A DNA stretch of 64,000 nucleotides from the NCBI RefSeq assembly GCF_001541095.1, contig NZ_LMXH01000001.1, positions 2,235,930 through 2,299,929 of the forward strand. Reading direction: 5' to 3'. Numbering within the stretch: position 1 is the first letter of the stretch; each line of letters opens with the position of its first letter. Source of the DNA: Paenibacillus sp. FJAT-26967. GTDB taxonomy: Bacteria; Bacillota; Bacilli; Paenibacillales; NBRC-103111. Shown here one piece after another: positions 25,442 through 36,588 of this stretch. A program made the position numbers and the translations under genes. The notes beneath the pieces are model-generated. The model was given only the letters and a program-made list of their open reading frames with translations. It searched no databases and was not told where the DNA came from.

Positions 25442-27171
25442 ATATGCTGCTCTCTCTCTTTCGTAACCGTAAGTTAATGCACAAGCTTATCGTTACTTAT
25501 TTGATTATTGGCGTGCTGCCGGTTGCCTCACTCGGCGTGTTCGCCTATCGAGCCGCGGAAGGCTATCTGGAGAAGCAGGCACTGCTCGGGATGAACGATA
25601 CGGTACGCCAGAGTGCAGCTAATGTGGATCAGGAGCTGGAGAAGGTGCGCAGCTTTATCGATTTTATGGTGTATCATCCGGTCGTGAAGAAGGTCTCCGG
25701 GCGGGAGCTTGACAACATGCTCAGCTATACACGCGAGTTGAACGAGAATATTGAGCCGACAATTTGGTATTATATCAACATTCACCGGGAGCTGAAGGAA
25801 GTTGTCTTCTATTCGGACTATGTGGGGCGGCAAATCGGCAGTTTTATTTATCCGAGTGACGAGGTGCGGCAAACGAAATGGTACAGGGAGGCCAAAAGCA
25901 GCAACCAGACACTATGGCACTATGACGAAAGCAGTGTCCTCTATGCTTCGCATGCGATCCAGCGGAGCGACAATACGACCTTCGCGGGTGTACTCCGTAT
26001 CCGGCTCGATCATGATCAGGTGTTTGCAAAACTGGAGGGGGACCTCGCGGGCGAAGGGAGGTATCTGATCAAAGATGACGGGGGGAGAATTCTGTACAAC
26101 GGGGGTGTGGGCGAATCGTTGGCGGCACAGATCGGGGGAAAGCAGCAGCAATCCATCCGCGTGGACGGAAGCATGTACGTGTCGACCGGGGTACCGATTT
26201 CGCAAACGGAGTGGACCGTATACTACGTGGCGCCGAAGGATAGCGTGCTGGTCAGTTCTTCCGATATTCTAGGTGCGACGGTATCCGTGCTGCTGTTGTC
26301 GGGAATTGTACTGCTCGTACTTATCTGGCTGTTCTCGCGGACGCTCGTAAAGCCGATTCATGCGCTCAAGCGCAGTATAGTCGCGGTCGAGAACGGTGAT
26401 TTTCATGTTCCGTTCCGGACGGCATCAAGCGATGAAATCGGTGAGTTGACCGCCAGCTTCGATAAGATGGTACGGCGTATCCGAACCTTAATTCAGGAAG
26501 TGGACGAAGCACGCACCCAGGAAAAAGAAGCGGAGCTTGCAGCGCTGCAGGCACAGATCAACCCGCATTTTCTGTACAACACGTTGTCACTGATCAACTG
26601 GAAAGCGGTGCGGCTTGAAGCTCCTGAAATCAGCCGGGCGGCTAACATGCTCTCGAAATTTTACCGCACCAGCCTGAACCAGGGGAAGACGGTGACGACC
26701 GTTTCGGAAGAACTCGCCAACATTCAAGCTTATATCGAAATCCAGCGGATGATGCACAGCGAACGGCTGGAGGTTGTATATGAAATTGACGAACAGGTGC
26801 AGAACTGCGAAATCGTGCATTTTGTGCTGCAACCGATCGTGGAGAATGCGATCATTCACGGTCTGGATGAGCGAGAAGAAGCGGGCGGACTGCTGCTCAT
26901 TCGGGCAGAGCTTACTGCGGATTCAGTCTTTTTGACAGTCCAAGATAATGGCGCGGGCATGGATCCATCTGTGTGCGCGACATTACTGGAGCGGGAGTCG
27001 GCGGGAGGATACGGGCTTCGCAACGTGCATGAGCGTATACGCTACTATTGCGGAGAGCCGTATGGGCTGCGGATTACAAGCGTCCTTCATGAGGGAACGA
27101 CGGTGATGCTGGAATTCCCGCGGTCAGCCTCGCTTGCACGGCCGGAGGGTAATGCTGCGAGAGCCGTATAA
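25438..27171 (+). CDS. YesM-type sensor histidine kinase
   Basis: About 577 residues. TTG 25438 overlaps the response-regulator stop (TTGA) and has AAGGTG at 25425-25430; ATG 25444 is the alternative. Layout: membrane segment ~17-35, an extracytoplasmic dCache-like sensor of ~250 residues, a second membrane segment near 285-310, HAMP, then a HisKA_YesM box QAQINPHFLYNTL with phosphoacceptor H377 and a HATPase domain (PIVENAIIHG, DNGAGMD, GGYGLRNV). It would sense an extracellular saccharide or the loaded binding protein and phosphorylate the regulator encoded before it. Confidence 0.93.
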   Translation: MNMLLSLFRNRKLMHKLIVTYLIIGVLPVASLGVFAYRAAEGYLEKQALLGMNDTVRQSAANVDQELEKVRSFIDFMVYHPVVKKVSGRELDNMLSYTRELNENIEPTIWYYINIHRELKEVVFYSDYVGRQIGSFIYPSDEVRQTKWYREAKSSNQTLWHYDESSVLYASHAIQRSDNTTFAGVLRIRLDHDQVFAKLEGDLAGEGRYLIKDDGGRILYNGGVGESLAAQIGGKQQQSIRVDGSMYVSTGVPISQTEWTVYYVAPKDSVLVSSSDILGATVSVLLLSGIVLLVLIWLFSRTLVKPIHALKRSIVAVENGDFHVPFRTASSDEIGELTASFDKMVRRIRTLIQEVDEARTQEKEAELAALQAQINPHFLYNTLSLINWKAVRLEAPEISRAANMLSKFYRTSLNQGKTVTTVSEELANIQAYIEIQRMMHSERLEVVYEIDEQVQNCEIVHFVLQPIVENAIIHGLDEREEAGGLLLIRAELTADSVFLTVQDNGAGMDPSVCATLLERESAGGYGLRNVHERIRYYCGEPYGLRITSVLHEGTTVMLEFPRSASLARPEGNAARAV

Positions 27172-27358
27172 CACTTTTTACATTGAGAAACTAAGGCCAG
27201 CGAGTCCGATAAGGGCTCGTTTTTTCTTATGGACGGGGTTGGAACAGGATACCACGGGATTTACCATAGAAAACGATAAAATCTCATATAGGGATAATTC
27301 GTACTTACTTCTATAATGACGTTGTAACCTAAAAGAGCGAGAAGAGGAGGCAGCGGGA

Positions 27359-28033
27359 ATGAAGCGAAATGCGAAAGGCTCGGCGCGCAGCCGGCTTACC
27401 GTTACAATTCTGATTGCAGTCGTATTGTTGGCTGTAATGGGTACTATGCTCACAGGATGTACGCCGGAAAAACGCACATCAGAAGCGCAGAAACAAGCCG
27501 ATCGTGCAGCTCAGACATTGTGGCATGTGAAGGATGCAGGAGGGAATGCGGCGGAAAGCGTAGCGGACGATCATCCCGATGTTATCGCGGTTCGCAAACT
27601 GCTTATCATGCATGCGAATGTCATCAATAACCGGAGCTACAAGAACTTACAGCCGGAGGAGGAGCTTGCTTATTATACGGAGACTTTTCGCAGCAATCTT
27701 GGAAAGCGCTATCAAGATGGGCTAAAGGAACTGTATGCGCAGCAGCAAATCGAGATTAAGCAGCGAAATCTGGCCTGGTACGACATCACCTTCTCCGCCG
27801 ATTATCGCCTGGCACAGGCGAAGGTGGAGGACGAATTTGAATTCGTCGCTAGTGAACCGCAATATCTTGCCCAGCGCAAGCTGTCGCTCGGCAAGTTTTA
27901 TAAGCAGCAACGGGTCGTTGACCTGGTAAAGGAGGGGAATGCCTGGCGAATCGCAGATATGAAGAAAAGCCCGTTAACGGAGGACGGCGTTAAGAAGGAT
28001 GAAAGTACCGAACTATCCAAAGGAGGAACATAA
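27359..28033 (+). CDS. Lipoprotein of unknown function
   Basis: A 224-residue protein with a basic N-terminus, a hydrophobic stretch at 15-30 and a lipobox LTGC (Cys34), so it is likely a surface-anchored lipoprotein. The mature part is mostly charged and helical at first, followed by an alternating beta-rich part (LAWYDITFSADYRLAQAKVE, QQRVVDLVKEGNAWRIADMK) that resembles NTF2/SnoaL-like folds. No catalytic motif is seen. The GH16 gene starts 4 bases after its stop, so the two are co-transcribed and the lipoprotein may be an accessory for glucan hydrolysis or sensing. The family is not recognised. Confidence 0.8.
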   Translation: MKRNAKGSARSRLTVTILIAVVLLAVMGTMLTGCTPEKRTSEAQKQADRAAQTLWHVKDAGGNAAESVADDHPDVIAVRKLLIMHANVINNRSYKNLQPEEELAYYTETFRSNLGKRYQDGLKELYAQQQIEIKQRNLAWYDITFSADYRLAQAKVEDEFEFVASEPQYLAQRKLSLGKFYKQQRVVDLVKEGNAWRIADMKKSPLTEDGVKKDESTELSKGGT

Positions 28034-28036
28034 CTT

Positions 28037-29323
28037 ATGAAGCAATGGATCAGAAGAACAGCAGGCTTGATATCGGTAATGGGTCTTGCACTTGGTACTT
28101 GGACGGCGGGAGAGGCAGCCGCAGCCGATTTCCCTGCCAACCCGACAACGAAGTCCGGTTATACGCTTGATTTTCAAGAGGAGTTCAACAGTGCTACGCT
28201 CGATACGCAAAAGTGGCTGCCCTATTATTTGCCGCACTGGACAAGCGACCGCACCAAAGCGGCAGCACGCTATACGATCGAGAACGGCAACCTGGTCGAA
28301 CGCATCGACGCCGATACCCCTGCGTGGAATCCGGCGTACGACACCACGGTTCGCGTGTCGAGCATTCAGACGTATAACCGGGATTGGCTTCACCGGTTTA
28401 ACGGCTCCATGCCTAATGATCATCATGAACCGGAATTTAACGGCTACAGCACCAAATACGGGTATTTTGAGATCCGGGCCAAGTTTTCCAATGCGGGCGG
28501 CGGCGGACATCAAGCCTGGTGGCTGGTTGGAACACAGGAGGATACGGACGCGAACGGCCAAACGACCAAAAATTCCGAGATCGACATTATCGAGTCCTTC
28601 TTCAGCAAGCCGCAAACGTGGAGGATCGCCGCTTATGGCTGGAACGATCCGGATTTCCTTTCGTATTGGGAGGGGTTCGAGGACCCGGTTCCGTCCGGCA
28701 ACCCGACAGAGGAGTTTCACATCTATGGGATGGAATGGACGCCGACAGCCCTTAATTTCTATTATGACAACCAGCTCTACAAGACGATCAATCAGGCGCC
28801 GCAGAGCCCGATGGGCATGATACTGGGCATCTATACAGATGCCGGCTCCGGTCAGCACAACAACGTATTTCCGAAGAAATGGTTTGTTGACTATGTTCGC
28901 GTCTGGAAGAAAAACGGCGGCTATCCGGAACCGTTCGTACAGATCAAGAACCGTCAAACCGGCCAGTCCATGCACATCCAGCAGAAGACAGGCAGCGTTC
29001 AGTACGGAAGTGTGCCGGCAACCTATTGGAGTTCGCAATGGATGAGAGAAAAAACGACAGATGGCTATACGCGGTATAAAAACCGTTGGACAGGCGAGTA
29101 CATGAACGGTGCGCCAGGAACGAATGCAGGATATGGCAGCGTAGCGCCCTCGGTGACAACCAGCAATTGGACTGAAGTAAGCCAGGAAGGCTACAGGCGG
29201 ATTCAGAACCGCAGCAACGGGATGTTCCTGCACACCGAGAATATGACCGGTAACGTGCAGCAGGGCAGTGTACCGGCAACCTATTGGACGAGCCAATGGT
29301 CGTTTGTACCGGTAGCGAATTAA
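28037..29323 (+). CDS. Secreted GH16 endo-beta-glucanase with beta-trefoil-like C-terminus
   Basis: A 428-residue protein; ATG 28037 with AAAGGAGG at ~28019-28026. It has a signal peptide (1-~29, ending AAA-A) and a GH16 jelly-roll domain (~40-300) with the catalytic signature E181-I-D-I-I-E186, nucleophile E181 and acid/base E186, plus KYGYFEIRAKF typical of laminarinase-like members. The last ~125 residues hold three related repeats (VQIKNRQTGQSMHIQQKTG, YKNRWTGEYMNGAPG, IQNRSNGMFLHTENMTG), consistent with a ricin-B/fascin-like beta-trefoil that may bind carbohydrate. The substrate is probably a beta-1,3 or mixed-linkage glucan, but GH16 also includes agarases and carrageenases. Confidence 0.9.
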   Translation: MKQWIRRTAGLISVMGLALGTWTAGEAAAADFPANPTTKSGYTLDFQEEFNSATLDTQKWLPYYLPHWTSDRTKAAARYTIENGNLVERIDADTPAWNPAYDTTVRVSSIQTYNRDWLHRFNGSMPNDHHEPEFNGYSTKYGYFEIRAKFSNAGGGGHQAWWLVGTQEDTDANGQTTKNSEIDIIESFFSKPQTWRIAAYGWNDPDFLSYWEGFEDPVPSGNPTEEFHIYGMEWTPTALNFYYDNQLYKTINQAPQSPMGMILGIYTDAGSGQHNNVFPKKWFVDYVRVWKKNGGYPEPFVQIKNRQTGQSMHIQQKTGSVQYGSVPATYWSSQWMREKTTDGYTRYKNRWTGEYMNGAPGTNAGYGSVAPSVTTSNWTEVSQEGYRRIQNRSNGMFLHTENMTGNVQQGSVPATYWTSQWSFVPVAN

Positions 29324-29335
29324 AATTAGGCATGA

Positions 29336-29391
29336 AATAAACAGCGGCAGCTAAAGGAGATTATTATCATCCTTGGCTGCCGCTGTTTATT
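29336..29391 (+). terminator. Terminator after the GH16 gene
   Basis: AATAAACAGCGGCAGC (29336-29351) pairs perfectly with GCTGCCGCTGTTTATT (29376-29391). Confidence 0.88.
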
Positions 29392-29578
29392 GTGATCTTT
29401 CTTGAGCTCCCGCTCAAATGTACGTTCGGATAATATAACATGGATAGCTGTCAGATATCGAGTTTACGGGTATCGATCCATTTCACCATCTCCGAATCGC
29501 GATGTGAAAAGAACAGGCTTTGTTCGTATCTTTTTTAGTATTTGTAGTGACCAAACTAAGGCAGATATGTGTTATAAT

Positions 29579-29615
29579 AAGTGCGCCAAATACATATTTG
29601 GCGCACTTTCCTTTT
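29579..29615. terminator. Terminator-like hairpin in the 29324-29798 gap
   Basis: Perfect 13-bp stem AAGTGCGCCAAAT (29579-29591) / ATTTGGCGCACTT (29596-29608) with loop ACAT, followed by TCCTTTT. A TATAAT sits directly upstream (29573-29578). No gene is visible around it; it may be the end of a lost transcript or a small RNA. The rest of the gap holds nothing I can support. Confidence 0.55.
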
Positions 29616-29798
29616 AAATCGATTTTTATTTTATTTACGACCAGTAGCAGGGCCTCTTTTGTCTTCGAGGTTTGTATGTTGGATAGTTTTTTTGTTAGAA
29701 AATGAAGAAGGATTCGTTTGCTCTTACCGGCCTAACGCTTAGAAGCAATCCAGATGTACCGGTGAGCACATGTTGATGGAGGAGAGAGAACGCATCTG

Positions 29799-30719
29799 AT
29801 GAGCAGATATGAAATCAAAGAGAAATATGCGGAGCAGATCCGTGCATTTTCATTATGGATGAAACAATTCGGATATACCGAGGCAACGCAAAAAGAGTAT
29901 AACCGGGAAGTGCTGTGCTTTCTGCAATCCTTAGAAGGCGGTCCAATTGAAGAGGCCGGCAAGATAGGCGTGATCAACTTTCTTGTTTCCAAGCAAAAAA
30001 CGGCGGGTGAGTCTACAAGAAACCGGTCACTCTCAGCAGTAAGATCCTTTTATAGCGCTTTAATCGACTTCGATTTGGCGGTGAAGAATCCGGCGTTGGA
30101 AGTGAGAAAATCCAAGACCGAGAAAAATAAGAAGCCCGTCTATCTCGAAGAAGAAGAGCTGGTACAAAGCCTGGATTATATAAGCGGAAGGTATCGGAAC
30201 CGAAATATAGCCATATTCCTGCTAATGGGTTATTGCGGACTGAGGGTAGGTGAAGTGCACCGGTTGAACCTCTTGAATTTCAAGAAGGCAAAAGGAACTA
30301 TCGAAGTGTTCGGTAAGGGTCGAAAGTGGAATGAAATCCCGCTTCCCGATATGCTTAAGGACTATTTAAGCAATGTCTTGGAGGAGCGGCTTACTCCTTA
30401 CAGCTCCAAAGAAGACGCCTTCTTTGTATCACAAAAAGGAAGACGACTCTCGATCAGACAGATCCAGAAGATCGCCAACCAAACTTTTTCAGCTTTTAAG
30501 GAGAAAAATCCAAAGGTAACGGACATGAATTTATCCTGCCATAAGCTGCGGCACTCTTTTGCAACAATGATGCTGAAAAAAGGACACGATATCCGAATTG
30601 TGAAGGAACTTATGGGGCATGCGTCTATTGAAACCACCGATCTCTATACGCATATTAATGATGAGCAAAAGAAAAATGCGATGGCTTCTGTTAACATACC
30701 GATGGAGGCGATAGGGTAG
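29799..30719 (+). CDS. XerC/D-like tyrosine recombinase (integrase)
   Basis: A 306-residue protein with an N-terminal SAM-like core-binding domain (~8-95) and a C-terminal catalytic domain carrying the complete active site: R149 (GLRVGE), K173 (FGKGRKWNEI), H248 and R251 (CHKLRH), H274 (MGHAS) and nucleophile Y283 (DLYTH). The XerC-like size suggests a site-specific recombinase of the resolvase/integron or transposon type rather than the chromosomal dimer resolvase pair. No excisionase, attachment repeats or conjugation genes were seen nearby. It sits just ahead of a run of stress and resistance genes. GGAGGAG (29778-29784) lies upstream of ATG 29799. Confidence 0.88.
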   Translation: MSRYEIKEKYAEQIRAFSLWMKQFGYTEATQKEYNREVLCFLQSLEGGPIEEAGKIGVINFLVSKQKTAGESTRNRSLSAVRSFYSALIDFDLAVKNPALEVRKSKTEKNKKPVYLEEEELVQSLDYISGRYRNRNIAIFLLMGYCGLRVGEVHRLNLLNFKKAKGTIEVFGKGRKWNEIPLPDMLKDYLSNVLEERLTPYSSKEDAFFVSQKGRRLSIRQIQKIANQTFSAFKEKNPKVTDMNLSCHKLRHSFATMMLKKGHDIRIVKELMGHASIETTDLYTHINDEQKKNAMASVNIPMEAIG

Positions 30720-30764
30720 TGCCGGCTAGATAACAGTCGTTAACGTATAACGATACCTCAATAG

Positions 30765-30815
30765 AACAGGGGCATTCCAGGTCTTAATTTCTTGACCATG
30801 GTGCCGCTGTTTTTA
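30765..30815 (+). terminator. Terminator after the recombinase gene
   Basis: AACAGGGGCA (30765-30774) pairs with TGCCGCTGTT (30802-30811, one mismatch) and is followed by TTT; long loop. Confidence 0.65.
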
Positions 30816-30867
30816 TTTTAGAGCCAAGTCACCACTACTTGATAATGGGATAACAAAAAATGGATGT

Positions 30868-30918
30868 TTGACGTGTTTGTAATGACTTGCTATGATAGAT
30901 ACATCAAAATAAATTGAT
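30868..30918 (+). promoter_or_regulatory. arsR promoter with ArsR operator
   Basis: -35 TTGACG (30868-30873), exactly 17 bases, -10 TATGAT (30891-30896). Right after the -10 lies the inverted repeat ATCAA-N6-TTGAT (30903-30918), where a bound repressor would block transcription start. A second copy of the same dyad occurs at 31269-31284. Confidence 0.82.
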
Positions 30919-30937
30919 GGGAGGTTGAGGTGACACT

Positions 30938-31252
30938 ATGAAGGACCCACTTATACAGGAAGATGTTCTAAGTCTGTATGAACAAAAGTTCAAAGCCCTG
31001 TCTGATAAGAACCGGCTGAGGATCATCTATGAATTAAATCAGCGAGGCAAAGTATGTGTATGTGACCTGACCGACATGCTGGAATTGCCTCAATCGAAAC
31101 TCTCCTACCATCTAAAAATGCTGCTTGATGCAAATATGATCCTTATGGAACGGGTCGGGAAATGGAACTACTATGAATTGAACGATGAAGAGATCAAGGG
31201 ACTCCTATCCGAAAAGCTGTGCTGCCTTTTCTATCCTCCTGCAAAGAACTAA
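30938..31252 (+). CDS. ArsR-family metal-responsive repressor
   Basis: A 104-residue winged-helix protein of ordinary ArsR length. The recognition region is ALSDKNRLRIIYEL, then CDLTDMLELPQSKLSYHLKM. The start of the third helix holds C40-V-C42-D-L, the alpha-3 site that binds As(III)/Sb(III) in ArsR of plasmid R773 type, and a Cys pair (KLCC) near the C-terminus may add a ligand. Promoter and operator lie directly upstream, so it autoregulates. No arsenite pump or reductase follows; instead the glutathione synthetase gene downstream has the same operator, which suggests that glutathione production is its target. Confidence 0.9.
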   Translation: MKDPLIQEDVLSLYEQKFKALSDKNRLRIIYELNQRGKVCVCDLTDMLELPQSKLSYHLKMLLDANMILMERVGKWNYYELNDEEIKGLLSEKLCCLFYPPAKN

Positions 31253-31268
31253 TTTTTTTAACTTACAT

Positions 31269-31284
31269 ATCAAATAAAATTGAT
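31269..31284. promoter_or_regulatory. Second ArsR-type operator, upstream of gshF
   Basis: ATCAA-N6-TTGAT with an AT-rich centre, identical in arms and spacing to the site at 30903-30918. It lies 16 bases after the arsR stop and ~110 bases ahead of the gshF start. No fully convincing -35/-10 pair was found between them. Confidence 0.65.
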
Positions 31285-31396
31285 GGATGCAGAACATATT
31301 ATTTAAATAAAGTTTGGATGTCGTTTGCGCTGAGCAGTGTGATTAAGGGCATCGTTTTGATTTCTTAATGAACCCGAATAAAGGACGGTCATAACC

Positions 31397-33724
31397 ATGA
31401 AATTGTTAAATCGTGAACTTGTACAGGTTGTCATAGACAACGGACTTCAAAACGATCTGCTTCGAGGACTTTTTGGGTTGGAAAAAGAAAATGTACGGGT
31501 CGACCCGGAGGGGAAACTTGCCCTGACACCTCACCCTAAAGCTTTTGGAAGTAAAACGGAGAATCCTTATATTCAAACTGATTTCTCGGAGAGTCAAATC
31601 GAGATGATAACCCCCGCCATTGAGTCGATTGAAGCGACTTATCACTTCATGGAAGCCTTGCATGACATAGTTTCTGTAGAATTGGAAGAAGAATATTTGT
31701 GGCCAAGCAGCAATCCTCCCATGCTGCCCGATGAGAAGGAAATTCCGATTGCCCGAATGAGTGACCCCATCGCAGACGGGTATCGAAGTGTATTGGCGGA
31801 TAAGTATGGGCGTAAGAGACAACTGTTAAGCGGAATTCATTATAATTTTTCATTCGATGAGAAACTTCTTGCAAGACTCTATGCTATCCAGGAGCGGCAT
31901 AAAGATTTCAAGGAATTTAAAGATGCGATTTATTTTAAAGTAGCCCGTAACTTGCTTAGATATCGTTGGCTTCTCATCTATCTGACAGGAGCAAGTCCTG
32001 TTTTTGATAATACCTATATGGAAAAATGTGTAAGAATGGCCGATTCTCATGATAATAAGAGTTATTATTTTCCGATCATGAACTCCCTTCGAAACAGTAT
32101 GTGTGGCTATCGGAACGAAAAATCCTATTATGTTTCGTTTAACTCGGTCCATGAGTATGTTCATGATTTAAACCGGTTGATCCAGCAGAATGAATTACTG
32201 AGCGTCAAAGAATTTTACAGCCCTATCCGTTTAAAGACCTCGAAGGGAATCAACCTCTGCCAAGAACTTGTAGAAGACGGAGTAGCCTACTTGGAGCTTC
32301 GATTTATCGACATCAATCCGCTTTATAAGATTGGTATAAGCAAAGAAATGATGCACTTTATCCATCTGTTTATTCTATTTATGGTGTTAAAAGTAGATGA
32401 AGCCTTCGATGAAGAAAATATGAGAATAGCTAATATCAATCAGGATCAGATGATCATGCAAGGGATACAGGGTTATTTAAACGAGCCTGAGTATAGTCAG
32501 TTCACCATGGAAGAAATGGCTCTCGCTTTTATCGGGGAGATGAAGGAAATGGTGCAGCTCCTGTTTCCCGGAAACGAGGATTATCTTCAGATCCTGGACG
32601 GAGAAAAGCAAAAGATTCTTCATGCTGAGCTAAATGTCGCCTCAATAGTGAAGACCGAGGTTCAGAAATCATCCTATCTGTCCTACCATTTGGAAAAGGC
32701 AAAAAAATACGCCCGGCAAAGTGTCCAAAATGGATACCGGTTTGCAGGATATGAAGATCTCGAATTGTCAACCCAACTTCTTTTAAAGGCAGCGGTCAAA
32801 CGAGGCATACGGTTTAATTTGGTTGACCGGGAAGAGAATTTTGTCTTACTTTCACAAGGTAATCATAGAGAGTATGTGAAGCAGGCTACGAAAACGTCCC
32901 TAGACTCTTATAGTACGGTGTTAATTATGGAGAATAAGGTGGTGACGAAAGCCGTGCTCAAACAGCATGGAATTCGTGTGCCGTCTGGAGAAGCGTTCCA
33001 GAGTATGGAAGAAGCTCTGTCTGCCTACGAAATGTATCGCGGCACTCCCATTGTAATTAAGCCGAAATCAACTAATTATGGGCTAGGCATAACGATATTT
33101 AATCGAGATTATTCGAAAGAGGATATGGAAAAAGCGTTTAAAATAGCCTTTACACACGATGGGACAATCCTTCTTGAGGAATTTATGACAGGCAAGGAAT
33201 ATCGCTTTCTAGTTATGGGAGATGAGGTCATAGGAGTTCTGCATCGTGTCCCTGCAAATGTAGTCGGAGACGGAATCCACACGATAGAGCAGCTTGTTCA
33301 TGAGAAGAATAAGGACCCTCTCAGAGGCAAAGGGTATAAGACTCCCCTTGAGAAAATTCAATTAGGGGAAGCAGAAGAGATGTTTTTGAAGAACCATGAT
33401 AGGCGTTGGAACGATATACCCCAAGCGGGGAAAGTCATCTATCTCAGAGAAAATTCGAACATAAGTACAGGAGGAGACAGTATCGATCTAACGGATGTAA
33501 TACCGGACAGCTATAAGGATCTTGCCGTTCAATCCGCTAAAGCTGCAGGAGCGGCCATATGTGGTGTGGATATGATGATTGATTCAATAGAGGAAGAAGC
33601 AGACGATACCAATTACAGCATTATAGAACTTAATTTTAATCCAGCGATTCATATTCACTGCTACCCATATAAAGGAAAGAACAGAAGAGCGGATGAAAAG
33701 ATTCTGGATTTATTGTTTGGTTAG
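31397..33724 (+). CDS. gshF: Bifunctional glutamate-cysteine ligase / glutathione synthetase
   Basis: A 775-residue protein matching GshF layout. Residues ~1-480 form the gamma-glutamylcysteine ligase (FGLEKENVRVDPEGKLALTP, then TDFSESQIEMITP and LSGIHYNFSF). Residues ~500-775 are an ATP-grasp domain resembling D-Ala-D-Ala ligase (TPIVIKPKSTNYGLGITIF, LLEEFMTGKEYRFLVMGDEV, IIELNFNPAIHIHCYP) that adds glycine. It makes glutathione from Glu, Cys and Gly in one cytosolic enzyme. Most Bacillales rely on bacillithiol, so a GshF gene is notable. It follows arsR and a second ArsR box and is followed by a terminator, so induction by arsenical or thiol-reactive metal stress is likely but inferred. Confidence 0.93.
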   Translation: MKLLNRELVQVVIDNGLQNDLLRGLFGLEKENVRVDPEGKLALTPHPKAFGSKTENPYIQTDFSESQIEMITPAIESIEATYHFMEALHDIVSVELEEEYLWPSSNPPMLPDEKEIPIARMSDPIADGYRSVLADKYGRKRQLLSGIHYNFSFDEKLLARLYAIQERHKDFKEFKDAIYFKVARNLLRYRWLLIYLTGASPVFDNTYMEKCVRMADSHDNKSYYFPIMNSLRNSMCGYRNEKSYYVSFNSVHEYVHDLNRLIQQNELLSVKEFYSPIRLKTSKGINLCQELVEDGVAYLELRFIDINPLYKIGISKEMMHFIHLFILFMVLKVDEAFDEENMRIANINQDQMIMQGIQGYLNEPEYSQFTMEEMALAFIGEMKEMVQLLFPGNEDYLQILDGEKQKILHAELNVASIVKTEVQKSSYLSYHLEKAKKYARQSVQNGYRFAGYEDLELSTQLLLKAAVKRGIRFNLVDREENFVLLSQGNHREYVKQATKTSLDSYSTVLIMENKVVTKAVLKQHGIRVPSGEAFQSMEEALSAYEMYRGTPIVIKPKSTNYGLGITIFNRDYSKEDMEKAFKIAFTHDGTILLEEFMTGKEYRFLVMGDEVIGVLHRVPANVVGDGIHTIEQLVHEKNKDPLRGKGYKTPLEKIQLGEAEEMFLKNHDRRWNDIPQAGKVIYLRENSNISTGGDSIDLTDVIPDSYKDLAVQSAKAAGAAICGVDMMIDSIEEEADDTNYSIIELNFNPAIHIHCYPYKGKNRRADEKILDLLFG

Positions 33725-33763
33725 TTGATGAGGTTTTTGATGTGAGTATGATAGCGGAATATC

Positions 33764-33802
33764 AAAAAAAGAACCTGGGGATTTGTATCAGGTTCTTTTA
33801 TA
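33764..33802 (+). terminator. Terminator after gshF
   Basis: AAAAGAACCTG (33767-33777) / CAGGTTCTTTT (33789-33799), perfect 11-bp stem with 11-base loop and T-rich tail. Confidence 0.88.
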
Positions 33803-33847
33803 TTGCGTCTAAACGGACACGATGATATAATCAGTTTACGACTTTCA

Positions 33848-33883
33848 AAATTATAAGAGCATAGATATACCATCTTATAATTT
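33848..33883. promoter_or_regulatory. Perfect 11-bp AT-rich dyad upstream of the rifampin phosphotransferase gene
   Basis: AAATTATAAGA (33848-33858) and TCTTATAATTT (33873-33883) are exact complements with a 14-base centre. The right arm contains TATAAT (33876-33881), which could be a -10. It could be an operator or a 5' UTR hairpin. It does not resemble the actinobacterial rifamycin-associated element. Confidence 0.55.
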
Positions 33884-33932
33884 AATTTTACCACACCGAT
33901 AAACTCCCGTCAAATGTTTTTCTCAATTTTAA

Positions 33933-36566
<2,634 letters not shown>

Positions 36567-36588
36567 GAGCGAGGGGACCGGCTGTTGG

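Noticed and set aside
28086..28820. A 244-codon plus-strand frame inside the GH16 gene
   Set aside because: Arg/Pro-rich out-of-frame translation of the same gene.
28013..29296. A 427-codon minus-strand open frame opposite the GH16 gene
   Set aside because: It mirrors the GH16 reading frame; the GH16 catalytic motif, signal peptide and ribosome binding site prove the plus strand is coding.
29799..30719. Prophage or integrative conjugative element
   Set aside because: Apart from one recombinase there are no structural, replication, excision or transfer genes and no att repeats seen.
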